From NCBI GenBank assembly GCA_017631255.1, contig JAGBTP010000062.1, forward strand, positions 1-37,047: a DNA stretch of 37,047 nt. Reading direction: 5' to 3'. Both the position numbers and the translations under genes were made by a program. Position 1 is the first letter of the stretch. Each line of letters opens with the position of its first letter. The DNA comes from Alistipes sp. GTDB lineage: Bacteria > Bacteroidota > Bacteroidia > Bacteroidales > Rikenellaceae. The notes under the pieces are model-generated. The model worked only from the letters and a program-made list of their open reading frames with translations. It did no database searches and was not told the origin of the DNA. Below are positions 17,517-25,422 of this stretch, piece by piece.

Positions 17517-17870
17517 TTACTCCTCGGTAGCGGCACTCTCCTTCGCCGCCTCCTTCGCTGCCTCCTCAGCCTTAATCTCCTCGACGATTGCCATAGCCTC
17601 CTCGTTCGACAGAGGCTTCACGAGACTACCGTCAGGGAAGCGCACAGCCTCCGCATCAGCCGACTGAGTAGCTCCCTCCTCAACAGGACGCACAACCTGA
17701 CCATCAGGGAATGGCACGCCGTACATAAGCATCACGCGTGGATCCTCCTCCTCGGATACTATATCCTGACCCTTCTTATCCTCGCTCTTGGTCACCTTCT
17801 TAGTGCCGCAGCAGGCCGTAGCCGAAAAGCCCAGGAGAGCCAAGAGTGCTATTTTCCACTTAGTATTCAT
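17517..17870 (-). CDS. Small lipoprotein with two FPDG repeats, putative substrate of the adjacent radical SAM enzyme
   Basis: 117 residues from ATG 17870. Longer upstream starts would place the signal peptide inside the protein and lie beyond the promoter. The lipobox is SATAC, with acceptor C20 followed directly by C21 (ACCGTKK). After a charged linker come two related motifs of the form FPDGxxVxP: residues 54-62 (FPDGQVVRP, preceded by MYGVP) and 78-86 (FPDGSLVKP). The C terminus is an acidic Ala/Glu/Lys helix. It is the first gene of the unit, 12 nt upstream of the radical SAM gene, and has its own promoter. The repeated FPDG motifs are the obvious candidate modification sites, but this is inference. 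Function unknown. Confidence 0.85.
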   Translation of the reverse strand: MNTKWKIALLALLGFSATACCGTKKVTKSEDKKGQDIVSEEEDPRVMLMYGVPFPDGQVVRPVEEGATQSADAEAVRFPDGSLVKPLSNEEAMAIVEEIKAEEAAKEAAKESAATEE

Positions 17871-17909
17871 AGTTGGTAAGTTTATCTTGTGTGAAACAAA
17901 TACTCCGTA

Positions 17910-17941
17910 CAAATATATGCGTTTTTCCTCGATTTTACAAA
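17910..17941 (-). promoter_or_regulatory. Promoter of the lipoprotein/rSAM unit
   Basis: On the minus strand a -7 TATATTTG (17910-17917 on plus as CAAATATA) lies 20 nt from a TTTG -33 (17938-17941). A second overlapping TATATTTG at 17938-17945 could be an alternative -7. The leader is about 33 nt. Confidence 0.7.
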
Positions 17942-17968
17942 TATAACGCATTTTTTAGGCGTATAGTG

Positions 17969-17998
17969 TTGCTGCGAAGAATAAAATTTGTAACTTTG
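17969..17998 (+). promoter_or_regulatory. Promoter of the cold-shock gene
   Basis: TAACTTTG at 17991-17998 is an exact -7 match, with TTG at 17969-17971 placed 19 nt upstream as -33. It is back to back with the lipoprotein promoter. Confidence 0.65.
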
Positions 17999-18022
17999 AA
18001 CAACCAAATTTATCACTACACG

Positions 18023-18244
18023 ATGAAAGGGCGCGTTAAATGGTTCGACGATAAGCGTGGTTACGGCTTCATAACCACCGAGGAGGGAGAGGATATATAT
18101 GTTCACTTCACCGCCATTGTGAGCGATGGTTACCGCACACTCAAGCACAACTGGTGCGTAGAGTTCGAGGTGACAACCGCCGAGGACGGACGCATCGAGG
18201 CGCGCAGCGTCGTAGCCCTAAGGCAGAGGTACGGCAACAAATAG
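18023..18244 (+). CDS. Cold-shock domain protein (CspA family)
   Basis: 73 residues. The RNP1 motif KRGYGFI and the RNP2-like DIYVHFTAI are present, with KGRVKWFDD at the start, giving the single-stranded nucleic acid-binding five-strand barrel. Residues after 60 (RYGNK) are an ordinary short tail. The start at 18023 gives the standard N terminus; longer in-frame starts upstream overlap the promoter. It likely acts as an RNA chaperone. Whether it is cold-induced cannot be told from sequence. Confidence 0.93.
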   Translation: MKGRVKWFDDKRGYGFITTEEGEDIYVHFTAIVSDGYRTLKHNWCVEFEVTTAEDGRIEARSVVALRQRYGNK

Positions 18245-18398
18245 GACCCGCATACGCAGGAGGGCAGCCATAGGCACCCTACGACGGCGTGAAGGAGAGG
18301 CGTGAACCCATACGATGAAATTATGGGCAATAATGAGAGACTGTGACTTGTCGAAGGGCAGACAATAGACACCCCGACGCACAGGCGGGCGGAAATGA
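18245..18398. other. Intergenic stretch without a recognised feature
   Basis: About 150 bp between the cold-shock gene and the metY promoter. A weak GC hairpin (AGGGCAGCC...GGCACCCT, about 18264-18283) may help terminate the csp transcript, but no T-run follows. Confidence 0.3.
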
Positions 18399-18430
18399 TT
18401 TGCGTAGTTGATAAATATTTTATATATTTG
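18399..18430 (+). promoter_or_regulatory. Promoter of the metY-metX-hom operon
   Basis: TATATTTG at 18423-18430 is an exact -7 match, and TTTG at 18399-18402 lies 20 nt upstream as -33. Transcription would start near 18437, giving a leader of about 230 nt before metY. Confidence 0.75.
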
Positions 18431-18449
18431 CACTACCTACTAATTACGA

Positions 18450-18548
18450 ATGACCTACAAAGCGACATATAGAGTATCTAATCAGCACGCTACGGCTATC
18501 GTCCTCGGCGGAGCAGTCATCTCTATGTCTATGCGAATGTGCCGTTAG
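18450..18548 (+). CDS. Candidate Met-rich leader peptide of the methionine operon
   Basis: 32-codon ORF beginning 13 nt after the predicted transcription start. It ends in ISMSMRMCR: Met codons at 18525, 18531 and 18537, then Cys, Arg and a TAG stop. Three Met codons and one Cys codon cluster in the last seven sense codons, just before a hairpin whose 5' arm overlaps them. This is the layout of an amino-acid-sensing leader peptide, here for methionine (and perhaps cysteine), upstream of a methionine biosynthesis operon. No such leader is known to me by name for this operon. The ORF is seen directly; the regulatory role is inference. Confidence 0.55.
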   Translation: MTYKATYRVSNQHATAIVLGGAVISMSMRMCR

Positions 18549-18631
18549 GCACACTACTTCACCATTGTGGCTACGCGCCACACATCCAACCCTATGCAAA
18601 GATTTTGTATGAGCCATCCGTCGATGGTTTG
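18538..18631 (+). promoter_or_regulatory. Hairpin series in the metY leader RNA
   Basis: Four stems follow the leader ORF. P1 is TGTGCC-GTTA-GGCACA (18538-18553), with the ORF stop spanning the loop and stem. P2 is TGTGGC-TACGC-GCCACA (18566-18582). P3 is ATGCAAA-GAT-TTTGTAT (about 18593-18609, one G-U). P4 is GAGCCATC-CGTC-GATGGTTT (about 18611-18630). No strong U-run follows any of them, so the mechanism could be translational or Rho-dependent instead of simple intrinsic termination. Confidence 0.5.
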
Positions 18632-18668
18632 TACCACTATTTACGATACTATAAAACATAAGATAACT

Positions 18669-19952
18669 ATGTCCGACAATAAACTACGCTTCGAGACCCG
18701 CCAGATACACGGCGGCTACCACATAGACCAGAGCAATGCCCGCGGCATCGCCATTCACCCTACGGCAGCATACCACTTCCCTTCGTGCGACTATGCCGCC
18801 AACCTCTTCACCCTCAGCGAGCCAGGCTACATCTACACACGCCTCCATAACCCCACCACGGCGGCATACGAGGAGCGCATCGCAGCCCTCTACAATGGCG
18901 TGGGTGCGCTGGCAACAGCATCGGGAATGTCGGCCATACTGCTCACCGTAACGGCACTTGCCAAGGCGGGTGAGAACATCGTGGCATCGCCATACCTATA
19001 CGGTGGCACGCACAACCAATTCGTTGTCTCGCTGCGCAATGTCGGCATCGAGTGTCGCCTTGCGAAGAGCGACAGCGCCGAAGATATGGCGGCCCTCGTG
19101 GACGAGAACACACGCGCACTCTTTGCCGAGTCGATGGGTAACCCGACTTGTCGCGTGGTAGATATTGAGGCTCTTGCCGAGGTGGCACACTCGAACAACA
19201 TACCCCTCATCATCGACAACACCTTCGGTGCTGGCGGCTACCTCTGCAACCCATTTGAGTGGGGCGCCGACATCATCACCGACTCGGCTACGAAGTGGAT
19301 CAACGGCCACGGTACGGCTATGGGTGGCGTGATTGTCGACGGCGGTAAGTTCGACTGGCGAGCCTCGGGTAAGTTCCCACAAATCGACGGTCCTTCGGAG
19401 GGTTACCACGGCCTCAACCTTTATGACGCCTTTGGTGCGCAGGCCTTCATTGTCAAGTGTCGTGTCGACGGTATGCGCGACTTCGGCTGCTGCCCCTCGC
19501 CATTCGACGCCTACTTGATGTTGCTCGGTCTGGAGACCCTCTCACTGCGCGTTAAGCACGAGGTGGAGTCGACATATAGGCTTGCTGAGTTCTGCCGCAA
19601 TCACCCTAAGGTTGAGCGTGTTAGCTTCATCGGCTTCGACACCCATCCGACATATCACCTTGCGCAAAAGTACTTCCGCTTTGGTGCCTCGCCGGTACTC
19701 ACCATCGAACTTAAGGGCGACCTCGACTCGACGGTCAAGTTTGTCGAGGGCCTCAAACTATCGGGCAATATGACTATGATTGGCGACTCGATAAGCGTCG
19801 TCACACACCCTGCCTCTACCACCCACAAGCAGCTTTCGGACGAGGCTAAGCGCGCTGCGGGCATCACGCCTACGCTACTGCGCATATCGCTCGGACTGGA
19901 GAATGTGGAGGATATAATCGCCGACTACGAGCAGGCACTATCGCAGATATAG
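18669..19952 (+). CDS. metY: O-acetylhomoserine sulfhydrylase (aminocarboxypropyltransferase)
   Basis: 427 residues from ATG 18669. The A-rich segment just upstream and the usual MetY N terminus (KLRFETRQIHGG) support this start over in-frame ATGs at 18567-18627 that lie in the structured leader. It is a PLP enzyme of the Cys/Met metabolism family. The cofactor Lys is in TDSATKWINGHG, the PLP-Asp is in IIDNTFGAGGY, and YTRLHNPTTAAYEERIA is the family's substrate-site motif. It joins O-acetylhomoserine with sulfide to make homocysteine. First gene of the operon, 1 nt from metX. Confidence 0.95.
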   Translation: MSDNKLRFETRQIHGGYHIDQSNARGIAIHPTAAYHFPSCDYAANLFTLSEPGYIYTRLHNPTTAAYEERIAALYNGVGALATASGMSAILLTVTALAKAGENIVASPYLYGGTHNQFVVSLRNVGIECRLAKSDSAEDMAALVDENTRALFAESMGNPTCRVVDIEALAEVAHSNNIPLIIDNTFGAGGYLCNPFEWGADIITDSATKWINGHGTAMGGVIVDGGKFDWRASGKFPQIDGPSEGYHGLNLYDAFGAQAFIVKCRVDGMRDFGCCPSPFDAYLMLLGLETLSLRVKHEVESTYRLAEFCRNHPKVERVSFIGFDTHPTYHLAQKYFRFGASPVLTIELKGDLDSTVKFVEGLKLSGNMTMIGDSISVVTHPASTTHKQLSDEAKRAAGITPTLLRISLGLENVEDIIADYEQALSQI

Positions 19953-19953
19953 T

Positions 19954-20976
19954 ATGAGCTACATCTATCACCATCCTCACCCCGTAACCTTGGAGTCGGG
20001 CGCCGTACTCCCCGAGGTGGATATCGTCTACGACACCTTCGGAGAGATGAACGCTGCGCGTGACAACATCATCTGGGTGTGTCACGCCCTGACGGCTAAC
20101 TCCGATGTTGCCGACTGGTGGCCTCACACCGTGGAGGAGGGTCGCTTCCTCGACCCCACGCGCTACTTCATCATCTGCGCCAACTTCCTCGGCTCGCACT
20201 ACGGCACCACCTCGCCACTATCGGTAAACCCCGCTACGGGCGAGAAGTATTACTACGACTTTCCTCGCATCACGGTACGCGATATGGTTGCGTGCCACCA
20301 GCTCTTGGCCTCGCATCTCGGTATCGAGCGCGTTAAGATGCTCATTGGCAGCTCCATCGGTGGCTTTCAGGCTATGGAGTGGGCCATCACCGAGCCTAAG
20401 TTTATGGAGTGCCTGACGCTCATCGCCACCACCACCTGCTCCGAGCCCTGGGCCGCAGCCTTCAACGAGTCGCAGCGTATGGCCATACGCCTCGATAAGA
20501 GCTGGGGCGAGAGGCGTGACGATGCGGGCATCGACGGTATGGCCGTGGCACGCTCCATAGCCCTCATCAGCTATCGTGGCGGTGCGGCATACAACGCTAC
20601 GCAGCAGGAGCTGTCGGGCAAGGAAGATGTCTCGTTTGATAGGCGAGCACACACATATCAGCAGTATCAAGGCGAGAAGCTACGCCGTAGGTTCAACGCC
20701 CTCTCCTACTACCGTCTTTCGGAGGCCGTCGACTCGCACAACATCGCGCGTGGCAGAGGCTCCATCGCCGAGGCACTGCGCCGCATCGAGGCACGCACCT
20801 TGGTTGTGGCCATCACCTCCGACATACTCTTCCCGCCCGAGGCACACACACCCCTCAGGGAGCACATCGCCAGGGCAGAGTACCACCTCATCGAGTCGGA
20901 GTTCGGTCACGACGGCTTCCTCGTTGAGCACGAGAAACTTAACACCATTATCACGACATTTATTAACAGAGAATAG
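19954..20976 (+). CDS. metX: Homoserine O-acetyltransferase
   Basis: 340 residues, alpha/beta-hydrolase fold. The nucleophile elbow is IGSSIGGFQAMEW (usual form GGSMGGMQ). The catalytic Asp is in AITSDILFPPE and the His in FGHDGFLVEHEK. Family markers include NFLGSHYGTTSPLSVNP (partial) and FPRITVRDMV. It transfers acetyl from acetyl-CoA to homoserine, supplying the MetY substrate. A succinyl-specific variant cannot be excluded by eye, but pairing with MetY favours acetyl. It begins 1 nt after the metY stop and ends 3 nt before hom, so the genes are likely translationally coupled. Confidence 0.94.
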   Translation: MSYIYHHPHPVTLESGAVLPEVDIVYDTFGEMNAARDNIIWVCHALTANSDVADWWPHTVEEGRFLDPTRYFIICANFLGSHYGTTSPLSVNPATGEKYYYDFPRITVRDMVACHQLLASHLGIERVKMLIGSSIGGFQAMEWAITEPKFMECLTLIATTTCSEPWAAAFNESQRMAIRLDKSWGERRDDAGIDGMAVARSIALISYRGGAAYNATQQELSGKEDVSFDRRAHTYQQYQGEKLRRRFNALSYYRLSEAVDSHNIARGRGSIAEALRRIEARTLVVAITSDILFPPEAHTPLREHIARAEYHLIESEFGHDGFLVEHEKLNTIITTFINRE

Positions 20977-20979
20977 CAT

Positions 20980-22161
20980 ATGAAGACTTTGAATATAGGA
21001 CTCTTTGGTTTCGGCAATGTGGGCCGTGGCCTCTACGATGTGCTCCAGCGCATCAACTCACAGAGCGTCAGCATACGCCGCATCTGCGTGCGCGACCTAA
21101 ATAAGGAGCGTGGCGTCGAGGCAGTATTTACCAACAACCCCGACGACATCTTCAACGACAAGGATATCAACCTCATCGTCGAGGTTATCGACGACGCCGA
21201 GGCGGCATACGACATCGTTAAGCGCGCGCTCAAGAGCCGCATCCCTGTGGTGTCGGGTAATAAGAAGATGCTCGGTCACCACATCCTCGAGCTTATGGAT
21301 ATGCAGGAGCACTACAACACACCCCTGCTCTACGACGCCTCGGCGTGCGGCTCTATCCCCGTCATCCGCAACCTCGAGGAGTACTACGACAACGACCTCC
21401 TCTGCTCGGTTAAGGGTATTCTCAACGGCTCGTCGAACTTCATCCTGTCAAAGATCTTCAACGAGAATATGTCGTATGGCGACGCTCTGCGCCTGGCTCA
21501 GGAGCTGGGCTTTGCCGAGAGAAACCCTACGCTCGACATCGACGGCTGGGACTCGCTCTACAAGCTCATCATCATCACCGTCCACGCCTTTGGCCTCTAT
21601 GTGGCTCCTGAGGAGATCCTCACCTACGGCATCTCGACGATGAACGACTCGGATATCCGCTTTGCGCGCGAGAAGGACCGCCGCATCAAGCTCGTAGCAC
21701 ATAGCGAGAAGGTCGATGATAAGCTCATTATGTGCGTGCTGCCACAGCTTATCTCGCGCAATAAGTATATATATAGCGTTGAGGATGAGTTCAATGGCGT
21801 AGTCATCAAGGGTCTCTTCTACGACAAGCAGTTTATGTTCGGCCGAGGCGCCGGTGGCCACCCTACGGGCTCTGCTGTGCTCAGCGACATCACCGCCTGC
21901 GCCTATAACTACCGCTACGAGTATAAGAAGCGTAACGACTCGGTTCTGCCCCACTACACCACCGACCACAGCTTCCGCATCTACTTCCGCTACAAGACCG
22001 ACGAGCAGCGCAGCCTGCTAACTTTTAGCAAGATACGCGAGCAGTACTCGTCGGAGGAGTATAGCTACATCATCGGCGATGTCTCTATTGCCGACCTCAA
22101 GGCCCACCAGGAGGAGCTACGCGTTGCCGACTGCTTCGTCGCCGCCTACCCCCTCGACTAA
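20980..22161 (+). CDS. hom: Homoserine dehydrogenase, monofunctional
   Basis: 393 residues. The NAD(P)-binding motif is GLFGFGNVGRG at the N terminus. The catalytic Lys lies in VSGNKKML, and GILNGSSNFILSKI and the GFAERNPTLDIDGWDSLYKL segment (partial) are family signatures. It reduces aspartate semialdehyde to homoserine. The C-terminal 90 residues (RIYFRYKTDEQRSLLTFSKI region) look like a divergent ACT-type regulatory domain. Third gene of the metY-metX-hom operon, so homoserine production and its conversion to homocysteine share one regulation. Aspartate kinase is encoded separately at 35.8 kb. Confidence 0.95.
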   Translation: MKTLNIGLFGFGNVGRGLYDVLQRINSQSVSIRRICVRDLNKERGVEAVFTNNPDDIFNDKDINLIVEVIDDAEAAYDIVKRALKSRIPVVSGNKKMLGHHILELMDMQEHYNTPLLYDASACGSIPVIRNLEEYYDNDLLCSVKGILNGSSNFILSKIFNENMSYGDALRLAQELGFAERNPTLDIDGWDSLYKLIIITVHAFGLYVAPEEILTYGISTMNDSDIRFAREKDRRIKLVAHSEKVDDKLIMCVLPQLISRNKYIYSVEDEFNGVVIKGLFYDKQFMFGRGAGGHPTGSAVLSDITACAYNYRYEYKKRNDSVLPHYTTDHSFRIYFRYKTDEQRSLLTFSKIREQYSSEEYSYIIGDVSIADLKAHQEELRVADCFVAAYPLD

Positions 22162-22201
22162 CAGCCCTCGAGATAGATATAGCATAGTTATCTAAACACA
22201 A

Positions 22202-22239
22202 AGAGACTATACGGTTCACGCCATATAGTCTCTTTTTTT
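22202..22239 (+). terminator. Intrinsic terminator of the met operon
   Basis: AGAGACTATA (22202-22211) pairs perfectly with TATAGTCTCT (22224-22233), followed by an uninterrupted T-run to 22239. Confidence 0.95.
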
Positions 22240-22278
22240 GCATCTATCAAACGGGATATTGGCTTGCTACAATCAATT

Positions 22279-22294
22279 TATTTTTGTACATTTG
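22279..22294 (+). promoter_or_regulatory. Tandem -7-like elements upstream of the unknown lipoprotein gene
   Basis: TATTTTTG (22279-22286) and TACATTTG (22287-22294) both fit TAnnTTTG. The gene begins 171 nt further on, so the leader would be long. The stretch 22295-22465 shows no gene and contains a C-run at 22343-22349. Confidence 0.45.
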
Positions 22295-22465
22295 TACTAA
22301 TATTGACCCAATCGTCATCGAACAACCACACTACTTATAATCCCCCCCTCCATAAGTGAGGCATACAATAGCATACGCCCACTTACAGAATGGTATAGAG
22401 TGTAGTCCATAGATGACAATCAAGGAAAATGTACGAATTTTTTATTTTACCTTAATAACATTTTT

Positions 22466-23194
22466 ATGAGAAAATTTTATCTAATGCTTATGCTCATAGG
22501 TTGCCTATTTGCATCGTGTGTTGGCACGCAAACAAACGAAGAAATTATCAGCAAAGAGTTCAAAAAGTATGTGCAACTAAAGTTTGATAATCCAGATGAC
22601 TTTAAGGAGATTGTAGAGATCCTACCACACGATACTCTATCATATGGTTCAGTTCGTGAAATAACATCTAAAGCTATCGAGTTGTCCGACCTTGTTAGGG
22701 AGGGATATGATCTAAATGGGGATGCTTGGGGTAACTTTATGAACGAGCTCGGAAAGAAATTGGAGCGATATGGCACTGATGGAATGACGGAATACAATCG
22801 AGACAAAATGTATAACTTGCTTTTGGCACGCGAGAATCAGATTATCACAAGCCTATCTCAGTTAATCGATATGGAAAATCACAAAACCATTATACAGAAG
22901 AGATTAGATTCGTTGACATACCACCCAGCCATCTATGTTTATAAGATCAATTATAGAATACGCACAAATGACAGCGCGATGTTAAAATCTCATTATTCAT
23001 ATATTGATTCCCTTGATGGTTTTATCAGCATAACACCAGAGTATAACAAAAAGGAAGTGGTATGCGATGAGTATAATAGTATGTACAATGATGTCAATAA
23101 ATTTATTGAAATAACACAAAAATTAGGCGACGAGGTAAATGCATCTATGGAGAATCTTAAAGAAGCAAGGCACATCTTCAGCATTGAATTCTAA
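22466..23194 (+). CDS. Unknown lipoprotein of the AT-rich island
   Basis: 242 residues. The signal ends in LFASC with acceptor Cys18. The mature part is mainly helical and charged, with a central YGTDGMTEYNRDKMYNLLL segment and paired Tyr/Asn-rich helices; I see no known enzymatic motif. A lipoprotein facing the periplasm or outer surface is likely. Base composition is clearly more AT-rich than the flanking met operon, and codon use differs, which suggests acquired DNA. It has its own terminator. Function not recognised. Confidence 0.8.
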   Translation: MRKFYLMLMLIGCLFASCVGTQTNEEIISKEFKKYVQLKFDNPDDFKEIVEILPHDTLSYGSVREITSKAIELSDLVREGYDLNGDAWGNFMNELGKKLERYGTDGMTEYNRDKMYNLLLARENQIITSLSQLIDMENHKTIIQKRLDSLTYHPAIYVYKINYRIRTNDSAMLKSHYSYIDSLDGFISITPEYNKKEVVCDEYNSMYNDVNKFIEITQKLGDEVNASMENLKEARHIFSIEF

Positions 23195-23246
23195 CAAGCC
23201 CAAGTTTATAATTTTACGCATCACTTGATGCAATTCTTGTAATTTC

Positions 23247-23294
23247 TAAGGGACTCTAACATCCTCTAAAAAGGGGTATTCGAGTCCCTTTATT
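23247..23294 (+). terminator. Intrinsic terminator after the unknown lipoprotein gene
   Basis: AAGGGACTC (23248-23256) pairs with GAGTCCCTT (23282-23290) around a long loop, followed by TATT. Confidence 0.7.
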
Positions 23295-23354
23295 CGTGCA
23301 ATAGCAATAAGTAATAGGGAGTAAAAAGGCTATTACTAACGATTGACGATATAG

Positions 23355-23446
23355 GCCTCGCAATAGCACTTCCCGAACAGCACATTGCCGAGGCGCCACA
23401 GCGATTGCGAGAGGCTTTACCCGCGCAAGGCAAAAGTCTTGACTTT
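23355..23446. repeat. Decayed third copy of the island repeat
   Basis: The plus strand reads CCGAGGCGCCACAGCGATTG, GCGAGAGGCTTTACCCGCGC and CAAGGCAAAAG in the same order as the right end of the 249-bp repeats (CCGAGCCGCCACAGTCAGTG, CGAGCCCCTTTGTCCGCAC, AAAAAAAG). Identity is partial, so this is an old copy. No gene is seen in 23295-23500. Confidence 0.5.
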
Positions 23447-23500
23447 GTGAGCTTATCTGTTTATTCTATGGACGAATATTAACCATAGTAATATCGCTTG

Positions 23501-23749
23501 GGACTCGAACTGCGTTCAGCAGTGCGAGAGCAGACCAAGGTGAATTGATTGAGCGAAATACCGTAGGTGTAGAATATGGGGTGAGTGTTAGTGGCAAGCC
23601 TGCTTGAGCGACTGACACTCGCCCTATATTCGTAGTTGCATCGCAACTCGCACAATCAATCACCGCCGACAAGTCTGCCGAGCCGCCACAGTCAGTGCGA
23701 GCCCCTTTGTCCGCACAAAAAAAGACGAACAACTTTCGTTGCTCGTCTT
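23501..23749. repeat. 249-bp direct repeat, copy A
   Basis: It matches 25174-25422 with only about four substitutions (near 23515, 23523, 23572 and 23664). Same orientation, same length. It begins with GGACTCGAAC, a T-arm-like word, and ends with a terminator-type hairpin (AAGACGAACAA...TTGCTCGTCTT). On the minus strand it is rich in internal inverted repeats. Short ORFs across it are most likely not translated. Confidence 0.92.
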
Positions 23750-23843
23750 AAAAACCTTGTGCGTATATCTGCTGAACTATCGAATGGTATGACTGAACTT
23801 TAAATAGTTTGGCAACATAATCTCAACTAACCGGCTGAATTAA

Positions 23844-24701
23844 TTAGTCGTTAAAGTCGTAGCCAACGATATCCCAATAATAGTACCTCCAACACTTTAC
23901 CTGGCAATATGTAAATTCCGAAGCTTTAGGTACATAAATCTTGCGACCAGAAGCATTGATTTCGAACATAGTATTTACGCCTGTTGGTGGTGTTGTTGGT
24001 TTACAATATACGCTCGAAAGACTCTTACAAAGACAGAATGCTGAATCTCCAATCGAAGTAACACTGTCGGGAATAGTGATGCTCGTAAGACTCGAACAAC
24101 CCCAAAATGCATACTCTCCAATTATTGTTACACAATCGCCAATAGTTACGCTATCAAGGCTCGAACAGCCTGCGAAGGCAGATTCTCCAATCTCAGTAAC
24201 GCTATCGGGGATGGTTACGCTCGTTAGTCTCTTACAATCTTTAAATGCACACTTTCCAATCGATGTAACACTATTGGGAGTGGTTACGCTCGCACGAGCC
24301 GAGCAATCTTTGAGTGTGTCTGCTTCAATCTCAGTAATGCTATCGGGAATGGTTACTCTCACAAGGCTAGAGCATCCATAGAATGCATAAGTTCCAATCG
24401 AAGTAACGCTATCGGGAATTGTTATGCTCTCAAGGTGATTACAATCCTCGAATGCAAAATCTCCAATAGAGGTGACGGTGTCATCAAAAGTCAGCACTCC
24501 GTGTCCGTCCTTATAAGTGTTTGAAATGAGGTCTGCCCCAAAGTGTTCGGACTTAATGTTGCTGGAAGATAGTCTTATACCATTGGTGGTGGTGTAGTAT
24601 ATTTTATTGTTCTTGCCCATGGTTTTGCTATCAATTGGAGCGTCTATACACCCCGAAAGCATTATAAATGCTACTAGGCAGATAAAGTAGAGTTTTTTCA
24701 T
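23844..24701 (-). CDS. BspA-like leucine-rich repeat lipoprotein
   Basis: 285 residues. The lipoprotein signal ends in MLSGC with acceptor Cys18. Residues about 76-237 are seven 23-residue LRR_5/BspA repeats of the form VTSIGxxAFxxCxxLxxITIPDS. The third is degenerate (ITEIEADTLKDC). The C-terminal region (KIYVPKASEFTYCQVKCW...DIVGYDF) matches the closing module of BspA-type surface proteins, with two extra Cys. Such proteins are surface-exposed and often bind host or bacterial partners. The 69-bp DNA repeats allow length variation. It lies between the two 249-bp repeats in AT-rich DNA, so it looks like a cassette gene. Ligand unknown. Confidence 0.92.
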   Translation of the reverse strand: MKKLYFICLVAFIMLSGCIDAPIDSKTMGKNNKIYYTTTNGIRLSSSNIKSEHFGADLISNTYKDGHGVLTFDDTVTSIGDFAFEDCNHLESITIPDSVTSIGTYAFYGCSSLVRVTIPDSITEIEADTLKDCSARASVTTPNSVTSIGKCAFKDCKRLTSVTIPDSVTEIGESAFAGCSSLDSVTIGDCVTIIGEYAFWGCSSLTSITIPDSVTSIGDSAFCLCKSLSSVYCKPTTPPTGVNTMFEINASGRKIYVPKASEFTYCQVKCWRYYYWDIVGYDFND

Positions 24702-25173
24702 TGTTTGATAGTCATTTAGTTAATAAATTATTACTCTAAATAGTTGCCATACAAATCATATATGGTGGTGTGATATAAAAAAGAAAGTGTGTAGATGTTT
24801 CCCGTTTACTATATAGAGGCTATGATAAAATATTCCATCAACAGACAAGACCGTGCACCATATTTGAATAGTATATGATAAATACATCAATAATAGGTGT
24901 ATAGCCACATCGCCATAAAAATGAGTGCAGTTCAGTTATCATTTAGCTATTATAAAACTATCATATTCTTTATGTAGGACTGCGAAAACACTTTCTAAAT
25001 ATGTATGCTATCACTGATAGCATTGCAAATTTAAGAAAAATTTTCTTTCCGACCAACACTCTTCTGGGGTATCGTATGGTAAAAAATATAATTTAAAGAG
25101 TACAAATAACTTTGCGTTAAACGCAAATGACCGCAATAGATTGGCGGAAAACTTTAAGGGGATGTACAGCGAT
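24702..25173. other. AT-rich intergenic stretch
   Basis: About 470 bp upstream of the BspA-like gene. I see no gene and no exact -7 match for it; the nearest candidate on the minus strand is TATGATTTG near 24760, one base too long between TA and TTTG. Confidence 0.4.
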
Positions 25174-25422
25174 GGACTCGAACTGCGGTCAGCAGAGCGA
25201 GAGCAGACCAAGGTGAATTGATTGAGCGAAATACCGTAGGTATAGAATATGGGGTGAGTGTTAGTGGCAAGCCTGCTTGAGCGACTGACACTCGCCCTAT
25301 ATTCGTAGTTGCATCGCAACTCGCACAATCAATCACCGCAGACAAGTCTGCCGAGCCGCCACAGTCAGTGCGAGCCCCTTTGTCCGCACAAAAAAAGACG
25401 AACAACTTTCGTTGCTCGTCTT
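25174..25422. repeat. 249-bp direct repeat, copy B, adjoining tRNA-Leu
   Basis: About 98% identical to copy A. The segment 25368-25389 (GTGCGAGCCCCTTTGTCCGC then AC) is an inverted near-copy (20 of 22) of the tRNA-Leu 3' end at 25424-25445. Between the two arms lies the terminator hairpin. Minus-strand inverted repeats include GCAGAC-TT-GTCTGC, GTTGC-GAT-GCAAC and a long GGGCGAGTGT/ACACTCACCC stem. Confidence 0.92.
25390..25422 (-). terminator. Terminator of tRNA-Leu
   Basis: On the minus strand, 4 nt past the tRNA, AAGACGAGCAA pairs with TTGTTCGTCTT around CGAAAG and is followed by seven T. The same hairpin occurs in repeat copy A without a tRNA. Confidence 0.85.

Noticed and set aside
18567-18668. 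N-terminal extension of metY from ATG 18567
   Set aside because: It overlaps leader hairpins P2-P4, adds residues absent from the family, and the A-rich start context is at 18669.
18437-18668. SAM riboswitch in the metY leader
   Set aside because: No SAM-I or SAM-II core is visible by eye; the Met-rich ORF explains more of the sequence. A covariance search would settle it.
23466-23732. 88-codon minus-strand ORF, with a similar one at 25154-25405
   Set aside because: They are readings of the 249-bp repeat. Frame and ends are fixed by stems and the tRNA-like ends, the sequence shows no protein signature, and no promoter or leader faces them.
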